DNA of 64,000 nt from NCBI GenBank assembly GCA_026770025.1, contig JAMXDE010000006.1, positions 3,168,001 through 3,232,000 of the forward strand, written 5' to 3'. Positions 57,193 through 64,000 of the stretch are shown here, one piece after another. Every line of letters begins with the position of its first letter. Position 1 is the stretch's first letter. The position numbers and the translations under genes were made by a program. This DNA comes from Craspedostauros australis. Taxonomy: Eukaryota; Bacillariophyta; Bacillariophyceae; Mastogloiales; Achnanthaceae. The notes beneath the pieces are model-generated. The model saw only the letters and a program-made list of their open reading frames with translations, made no database searches and was not told the origin of the DNA.

Positions 57193-60100
57193 CTTGCTAC
57201 TGCTATTGCTACTGCTGTTGCGTGTGTATGTATTGCGTTTTGGTTCTTGCTGTTACTGATTTTGTGATCGTTGAGAGTCTTGAGACAGTTGAGAGGGTTG
57301 CGATTGTCGGAGAAGCGAGTGCAATTGGGATTTTGTGAGTTGGTTGATGATCACACTTCTCCTCGTTCTTGGTCTCTCGTTGTGGTAGTCGTACCCACAC
57401 TGCGTGCAAGTCGGTCGATGTGGGTATGACACACAGGCAGTTGTATCTTGGTTGGTGCAGTCCGTCTGCGTCATGTCAATCGCGATAGCGGATGAGCACG
57501 GCAACCTGTCACACTGAAGTGAGAACCGCTGTCCGTGTGCTCTTCGTCGTGCTTCGTTCTGTGTTCTTCTTGCCGGTTGGTACTTCGGCAGCGTGTGCGC
57601 AACCACGAACAGAGTACGGCAATCGAAAACAATTAGTCGTAAATAGTCCGCAGTCTGGTAAAACGCACGCTTGTCCTTGTGCGATTCGCCATTCACACAA
57701 CGTACGCATGGCATTGCCATAAAGTACTCCAGAGTACTCATCCCGTTCCACAAGTTGGCACCTGTCGCCCAAGTAACTCTTCCGCTTGCCGACCGGACGA
57801 TCGGACGCTCGCACAAGGCGCGATGCTCAACGGTGACTGGTCAGCACAGAACAAAGAAAACGTCGATTGGGCTTGGACTCCGCTCACACATGTGATTGGT
57901 CCTTTGGTTTACAACCATCAGCTTAAATGAATGTACGATTGTAGTCGAAGAACTGTTGACTCAGATCGTCGTTCTTGGAATCTGAGTACCGTATGGTGCA
58001 TTCTTGCTCTTCCAACCACGACATACTTACTGAATAGACATGGATGAGACACGCTGAGGACATGGAAGCCCTGTCGATCCGATCACTGCCTGAGCGACAA
58101 ACATTCGTGTTGGCCGGCCAAGAAATGGTGTCACTGTTGCGACTGTCACACCAACAGCACACGCAAAGCAAGAAAGAAGCAAACAACGACAGTTCCAACA
58201 GTCGGGCCTGCGAAGTGCGAAGTGCGGTTCCAAACACAGACACACGCGCACAACCATGATGGTGAAGAGAGAACAGCGGAATGGCGCATGAGTCAATCGA
58301 ACTGTGAAACAGACGCACAAGGAGAAAATGGGATGCGCGCAACAACAGGACCGGCACAGCATGGTTGCCGCAATCACAATTGCAATCACAATCACAGGAA
58401 GGGGAAGGGCAACCAACGCAGATACAGATGCTTTGAAGATGAACATGGGAAGAGCCGAGCGTTGAACCGTGGACCGTGGATCATCACATCACACCACGAT
58501 AGAAAGCTGCGGTTCATGCTACTCTCATGGGTCTACGATCTACATGCACACACACTATATGATATAATGGTGCATGTTCTTCTCACAAGCGGAGCTGAAG
58601 TGGGCGGCAGCCAGGCCTACTCTTCCACGTCCATCCACAACTTGAGCAAGTCCTCTTTGATGAGAAGCATGGGAATCATGCGAACTGTGGATCACCGGCC
58701 TTCACCATGTCTCCAAGTCACAACGCAGCCAAGAAGGACGGAAACTAGATGACGTCGTGCTCACCTACATACCATGCCCTGCTGGTTCTGTATTGCCACT
58801 GCATCGGTTCAATGGTGGAACAACAACAACACCGGTCAACCGGGGATGTCTATCGTAGCGAACGTGTGACATGGTACAATGCACAACAGTTCGCAGCAAC
58901 GCAAGATCAGATGAGGTATCGAGAAGGCTGTGCTGTGATGGTGCTGACGGTACTGGTGCGATCGGGACTCTGGGCAGTCTCAGTTGCATTGCGCGCACAC
59001 ACACAAGTCACAGACACAGTTGTCCGGTGTTGACTTTGGGTCAGCATCATCATCTTGAGCAGGAACAAGGGCATCAGGATGAGAGCCACACTCGCTACAC
59101 CTATAACATCCACAGCGGTTGTACTCGTACGAGTGTGAATGGCAGAGGCAACGAGTCACACACTGTCGAAAGCCGCGATGGACAAGGGATCGGTCGACGA
59201 CTCGGGTGATGGAGGACGAGAACATGCTCTGCTCAGTTGGTTGGCTTGCCAACAGTGAATCGAATCCAGGAAACGACATGCGCTTTGCCTCTTTCTCTGC
59301 GGTCACTCTTCACCAGAGTACTCGTACGACACTCTGCTTGATTGCTGGTTCGCGACGTCGGCAGCAATCTACGAGGATTGAGAGACGGCATGGCACGTTG
59401 CTCCTGCAACACAGCTCTTGCTCCATCCATGCTTCATGTAATACATCAACGTGATACGGCCACTCCACACTGAATAGTCGTATTGGTGGACTGCAGATTG
59501 AGATTCTCTTGGAATGCTTGGATCATGCGAACAGCGAGCAACTCCAGATCATGGAACCACTCGCCATCACGAAGGCGGGGTCAGCAACGCAAAGGATGCG
59601 CATGTGGCAAACTTTCTCTGCGTGCATTAGCACCATCCTTCGAGACGATTCTTCCGCAGCTTACCAATACGCGACGCTCATCTGTTGTGGCATCAAATGA
59701 TCGCTCTTCCGCATGTCCGTTGCGAAGCAGCTTCATCGGCAATGGCAGCCACGATGCGCGACCAGCTGTGGTTGCTCATGGGGATGGACGTTCGCTTTGC
59801 GATGCGCTGTCTGCTGATGCGGAGCGGAGTAATTCTAACAGCACGCTCACTTGCACGAGTACCATAGATGCCATTGGTCGTACAGACTCTCCCTCCGTCG
59901 TGACCATGGTCCATTGTTGTTCCATTGACACTGCGATGACTCATTCGGTGTCCCTCGCAACATCCAAGGCGATAAGGAGTTCCAAGGCATTGCTGATTCA
60001 TGATGGCTGCCTCTCTTTCTCTCTCTTGCGCTGCCATGAACTGTTCCTTGATCGGACTCTCTGTTTGCATCGCAGCCTCTGCGTGATCCTGAGATCTTCA

Positions 60101-60961
60101 ATTCAAGAAAGACAGGAATAGCAACCTCAACACCGACGCGCGGCTGCTTGCATAGCTCGTACGATGAATCAAGAGAGGATGTCTGTTCCAGAGAGTGTCT
60201 GGTGAGGCCTCCAGGAAGAGGGGAAAAGTCAGATGTGTGCTTGAACATCAACCGCAACCAAGACTGGGGAATGGACAGATGTGGAACAATCATAGCCTTC
60301 AGACCAGACGGTCGGTTCCCACCCGCGACGACCCCCATGACCACAAGGAACATCCATGAAGAAAAAATGTGATAAAATGGAAAAGTTCGTCGGCAAGGCG
60401 GGGGCATCGTTTGTTGTGTGGGCGCGATGCTGGTCATTGCGCTAGCGTACGAACGCACGTACGTATTCTAAGACTTGCGGAGGGAGACCATGTCCTTGGG
60501 CGTGAACCCAACAGCGTCATCTGACCGACACAAGAGACTGTCCCTGAATCGGTGCTGTTCTCTGCTTTGCGACATCCAGGGAGCGGAAGGATCCAACGGC
60601 CTTCTTTCCTCCTTCGCAACGCACAACGCATGGCACCCCCTTTCCGTTTCATGGCACAATCCCCTGTCCCTCTGGAGCCAATGGTCATCCTTGCTCTGTG
60701 TGAACACAAGGCCACTCGAACCCCTCCAATGTGATGAGAGGGCGCTCACCTGCACTCGGAAAAGAAACAGAAATCACGCGAGACGGCCGCTCTTGTTGCT
60801 CTTTCGAGCAGAGTACTCGAAGATAAAAGCAGACAGGCACCGGCTCGAAGAGGCATGGTCTTTGGGTTGGTGCTTTAGATCGTAATCTGCAACTTGAAAC
60901 TCCGCTCTGTTGCCATTGCCATAGTTGTTGCATCTTGTCGCATGCTCGCCACGGTTGACAT

Positions 60962-60994
<33 letters not shown>

Positions 60995-62015
60995 CAACAA
61001 GAAAACAACAAACCGACGATGTAGTGATCCTCTTTCCATGTCACAAGTTGGAGCGTTTCGTCGCGGTTGTTGTTATGCTGTGTTTCTGGTGCGTTTTCGC
61101 GTTTGTTGAAATTGTGACCGCTGCCAGCGGCATTTGATCGTGGTCATTTGGCGTCCAGACCTGCCAACAGCCCGAGCACCGAAAAATCAGTTGCTACGAC
61201 AAATAGTGCGTACATACATACTTTGAAATGTCTGTGGCTTCGTTCGTGATTTGCGGCGCAGGTGTTTCGTTTTCTCAGTGCAGAATGCCATGCCTGCATG
61301 TCTCAGGATTGAGGCTTTTGTGACCAAGCGACCATCGAATATGTCACTTGCTATCCGAAACGCTCCAAGTGTCACAAACCATTCACGAGAACATCATCAT
61401 TTAGCAAACGCCGCAGGTACAGACAAGCCCCTCCCTGCAATACTTCTGTTCGTGTTGTACCTATCCGTTTCTGCTGATAACGACGTCGTCGCGCAAATTG
61501 TGGGCACGAGAGGCTGTTCCTCGTTGCTGCTTTCTTGGTGGGCGCGATGCAGTCCGACCCGCCGCACAACTAACCACTCTGCTGTCATAGATACTCGTGG
61601 TCGAGGAGGGACATTGAACCTTTTCGGCTCCGTTCGAGACATGCGTTCATCTCTCTAACCTGCACTAATTGTGTGGCTGGAGCCAGTGGCGAAACATAAT
61701 TGTAGACACTCCTCGCAGGGCAAAGGGATACCCAGTGGTACTCTTTGTTCCATACTTTGGTGCCGTTCCCGCGATCAGACACCTCCACTGGCATTGCTTC
61801 GCCTCCTCCTCCTCCTCACTGGACCTCCCACTTCACTTCACCAAGAGAGCTTCTCCTGTCATCATAAATCCAAACTCCACAAGCACCAATCCAAGCACAC
61901 TCAATAGCACAATCCAAACACCAACACAAAGCACTCACTTCATCTGTTGCAAGTCCAAGTACAAGTACGACCTAGTATACTACACAAGCCCACGTATCAT
62001 CCAAACACTCCCAAC
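57193..62015. other. Long intergenic region between the two CxRGLE genes
   Basis: 4.8 kb without a supported gene. Overlapping open frames on both strands at 59.5-60.5 kb show no domain or splice logic. A (CAAG)n tract lies at 60962-60994. The last 150 bases before 62016 are rich in CAACA/CCAAAC and probably form the leader of the next gene. Confidence 0.4.
60962..60994 (+). repeat. (CAAG)n microsatellite
   Basis: About eight CAAG units. Confidence 0.9.
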
Positions 62016-62909
62016 ATGCTCTGCGCCATCCAACCACAGCCATACCCACAGCAGCCACAACAACAGCAGCAGCAGCAGCAACAGCAGCTCCAATTCAGCA
62101 CAGCGACCGTGTCAGCACCTGCAACAGCTCCAATGATGAACCCACTGCTTTTCTCCTCTGTCAACGCAGCCAACATCGCAAGTGCGACGCAGATGCGGAT
62201 GGCCAGCAACCAAGCAGCATTCCTGCTGGGCAAGATGAGCGCCAGCTCCCATACCCGCATGGGCGCCAACTACTTCCCGCTCTCTCCTATGCGCTCGTGT
62301 GCTGCCCCTCCCTCGTTGCGCACCGCATTGCCATTCGCGGCAAGCCAATCCGCCATGGCAATGCACAACCAATCGACGGCCGTGGCTGCTGCCATCCACC
62401 TCGCCCAATGCGGCAGCAAACGCCCCATGATGCCACTCGCAGAACAGCAGCAGCACATGGAATCCATGCCCACCAAGAGACGCAGAACGCACAAGAAGCG
62501 CGTCGCCTTCTCCACGGCGCCACCTTCCGTGATGCCCGCAACAGCGCATTCCAACAAGTCCACGTGGATCCACAGCTCGGATCTGCGCAACAACAAGCAG
62601 GAGATCATCCGCACCATCAAGAAGTACAACAAGTACAGCAAGACCTCCATCCCGGCGCCGGCCATCCTGCAGGTCCTGCACGACGGCGGGTTCTGCACGC
62701 GCGGACTCGAGGGACATCTCACCCACGCCGTCGCGCAGGCCACGAAGAAGAGCCGCCGGCAGCATGCCAGGCGCCTCGTGCAGGTCCAGATGAAGTGCAC
62801 CAACCCAGAGATCCTGTACTTCGTCTCCCTGCGCAGTTCCCAATGCCATCGTCAGATCGCCATCAACCGTGCCATGCGGGATGCGCAGCAGTATCTGTTC
62901 GCTGCATGA
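62016..62909 (+). CDS. CxRGLE-family nuclear protein, copy 2
   Basis: 297 residues from MLCAIQPQPY; an in-frame Met at 61947 gives a longer, less likely form. The N terminus has a Gln run and is rich in Met, Ala and Ser. A basic signal (KRRRTHKKRVAF) then precedes the conserved part: STWIHSSDLRNNKQEIIRTIKKY, GFCTRGLEGHLTHAV, KKSRRQHARRLVQVQM, and INRAMRDAQQY. It is a paralogue of the gene at 56530-57192, in opposite orientation and 4.8 kb away, so the pair could come from a local duplication, though only the core motifs still match. Function unknown. Confidence 0.72.
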   Translation: MLCAIQPQPYPQQPQQQQQQQQQQLQFSTATVSAPATAPMMNPLLFSSVNAANIASATQMRMASNQAAFLLGKMSASSHTRMGANYFPLSPMRSCAAPPSLRTALPFAASQSAMAMHNQSTAVAAAIHLAQCGSKRPMMPLAEQQQHMESMPTKRRRTHKKRVAFSTAPPSVMPATAHSNKSTWIHSSDLRNNKQEIIRTIKKYNKYSKTSIPAPAILQVLHDGGFCTRGLEGHLTHAVAQATKKSRRQHARRLVQVQMKCTNPEILYFVSLRSSQCHRQIAINRAMRDAQQYLFAA

Positions 62910-63768
62910 ACATACAGTGCAATGCAATGCAGTGCAGTGCAATGTCAAACATCATGAGCAAGTATCCATGCCACCACATACAAACACATACAAACACAAT
63001 ACCATAGAGGACACACACAATAGAATCACTCCAATTTTGACCACTCTGCCATGATAGCTCCGCAGTCTTACTTCTGTTGGTTTCCACAGCAATAGAATAG
63101 CATTGGTCGTACTACTACTCGTATCAGCAACGGGCATGCAATTGGGTGTTCCTCTTGGTTGACCAAACGATGGAAAGCAACACCACAAAGCGCTCCTATC
63201 TTGTCAGTTGTAGCATCCGTATTGCAAGTCTTGGAACGTTTCAATCGCAACAGTTGATTCGTGGATTCATGCAGTCACGTTTTTCATCCCATTCGCGCAT
63301 TCTTGAGTGAACATCACGCGTAGAAATCGTACCAGCCGAAAAATGGTCAATCGAGTTGGTCGATGAGGCGTTCGCAAAACACAAACAGCATCAATTCTCG
63401 CGCGCAAACTGCCCGCCAAGACGTGACAATGGCAACGGCAACACCAGGCGCTGAATTGACAGTAGTTACGGGCTCTCTCCTTGGCTTGTTGCTTTGATGT
63501 CAATCTCACAATCCGTTGCTGTTGCGAGTCAGCTCTGGGAGTTGGAACAAGCGAGAAAGAACGAACAAACGAGCAAAGCAAAGTGGCAAGTAAGAAGGTG
63601 CAACACGCACTTTGCGTCGGTGTTGGCATCATCGCTGAAGAGAGGAAGACGACAACCGAGCAAATCTGTTTGATTCGAACAGAGGCAAAGAACAGAAACG
63701 CGAGGCTTCACGCGTACACCGCTACGAGTATAGTAATACTCTAGTGCGAAAGGCAGGACGCAGAGAGG
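62910..63768. other. Intergenic, no gene recognised
   Basis: 3' flank of the CxRGLE gene (with CAATGCAATGCAGTGCAGTGC just after the stop) and promoter of the RGG gene. No gene seen. Confidence 0.45.
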
Positions 63769-64000
63769 ATGCCAGGAAGAGGCGGCAGAGGCGGTCGAGG
63801 CGGCGGACGCGGTCGAGGTGGAGGCCGGGGATATGACAGCGGAGGATATGGTGGCGGTAGAGGAGGTCGCGGAGGCCGTGGCGGCGGAAGAGGTGGAGGA
63901 GGCGGCTACGGAGGTAAGTCCACCATACCATGCGACTACTCCACTCGGAGTCTGTGTTATCAGTATCATACATGTGATGCGTGTGATGGGTGCGACAGAT
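63769..64000 (+). CDS. RGG-box protein, first exon only (cut by window end)
   Basis: From MPGRGGRGGRGGGRGRGG the exon encodes 48 residues almost wholly of Gly, Arg and Tyr (RGYDSGGYGGGRGG), a classic RGG/GAR box that binds RNA and is often methylated on Arg. It stops at 63913 before a GTAAGT donor in phase 1, and the intron runs past the window end. GAR1, fibrillarin, Argonaute and LSM14-type proteins can all start this way, so the identity is left open. Confidence 0.6.
   Translation, partial: MPGRGGRGGRGGGRGRGGGRGYDSGGYGGGRGGRGGRGGGRGGGGGYGGKSTIPCDYSTRSLCYQYHTCDACDGCDR

Noticed and set aside
57253..57816. 187-codon minus-strand frame upstream of CxRGLE copy 1
   Set aside because: Lies where the leader and promoter of that gene should be; composition is leader-like and no motif is present.
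59483..60458. Overlapping 200-codon frames on both strands
   Set aside because: No domain, no convincing start context, no splice partner; Ser/Arg-rich translation typical of non-coding DNA here.
1..64000. CRISPR arrays, rRNA genes, bacterial operons
   Set aside because: No regularly spaced repeats, no rRNA signatures, and clear spliceosomal introns throughout; the window is eukaryotic nuclear DNA.

Overview
The window is nuclear DNA of a diatom, most likely a centric one; the species cannot be read from the sequence. The case rests on several lineage marks together: a pyruvate carboxylase whose leader ends in the plastid-import motif AGAFAP, a GRGKPxQxHxGN (DUF6824-type) protein, a diatom CRAL-TRIO-like protein, two members of a small nuclear family with a CxRGLE motif, a secreted protein with silaffin-like lysine spacing (KxxKxxKxxKxxK), and GT-AG introns of about 0.2-0.6 kb.

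Layout. 0.7-2.2 kb: an NYN/YacP-like PIN-fold protein split by a long low-complexity insert. 4.48-5.45 kb: a short non-autonomous TIR element flanked by CTAG. 6.3-8.1 kb: a two-exon CRAL-TRIO-like gene. 9.86-17.45 kb: a nest of mobile DNA. An old PIF/Harbinger element (TSD AGT) holds transposase debris and a 5'-truncated LINE-like fragment (16-bp TSD). A younger, intact PIF/Harbinger element (TSD ATT, with transposase and Myb-like genes) has inserted inside the old element's right TIR. 18.1-19.4 kb: the silaffin-like gene. 21.1-22.4 kb: a three-exon Rab7-type GTPase. 23.3-28.2 kb: four-exon plastid pyruvate carboxylase on the minus strand, divergent from a two-exon DHHC palmitoyltransferase (29.5-31.5 kb) whose intron holds a 34-base G run. 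32.1-33.0 kb: a possible small membrane protein. 36.2-38.7 kb: the DUF6824-type gene.

41.86-54.14 kb is the most unusual part. Two roughly 6-kb TIR elements, A and B, stand head to head as inverted copies only 233 bp apart. Each carries one intact gene for a protein of about 1,170 residues with a DDE/D-like core (D690, D774, D820 in A). I cannot assign it to a named superfamily. The terminal repeats are about 155 bp (outer 48 bp identical), A has a TTAT target duplication, and the arm behind the gene carries a cluster of three hairpins kept in both copies. B has lost its outermost 9 bp, where a 22-nt hairpin now sits.

54.7-56.1 kb: an ankyrin-repeat gene directly beside element B. 56.5-57.2 and 62.0-62.9 kb: the two CxRGLE paralogues, on opposite strands. 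63.77 kb to the end: the first exon of an RGG-box protein cut by the window edge. The other long stretches (2.2-4.5, 8.1-9.9, 19.4-21.1, 33-36.2, 38.7-41.9, 57.2-62 kb) hold no gene I can support. All exon models were built by eye from splice consensus and family motifs, not from transcripts.
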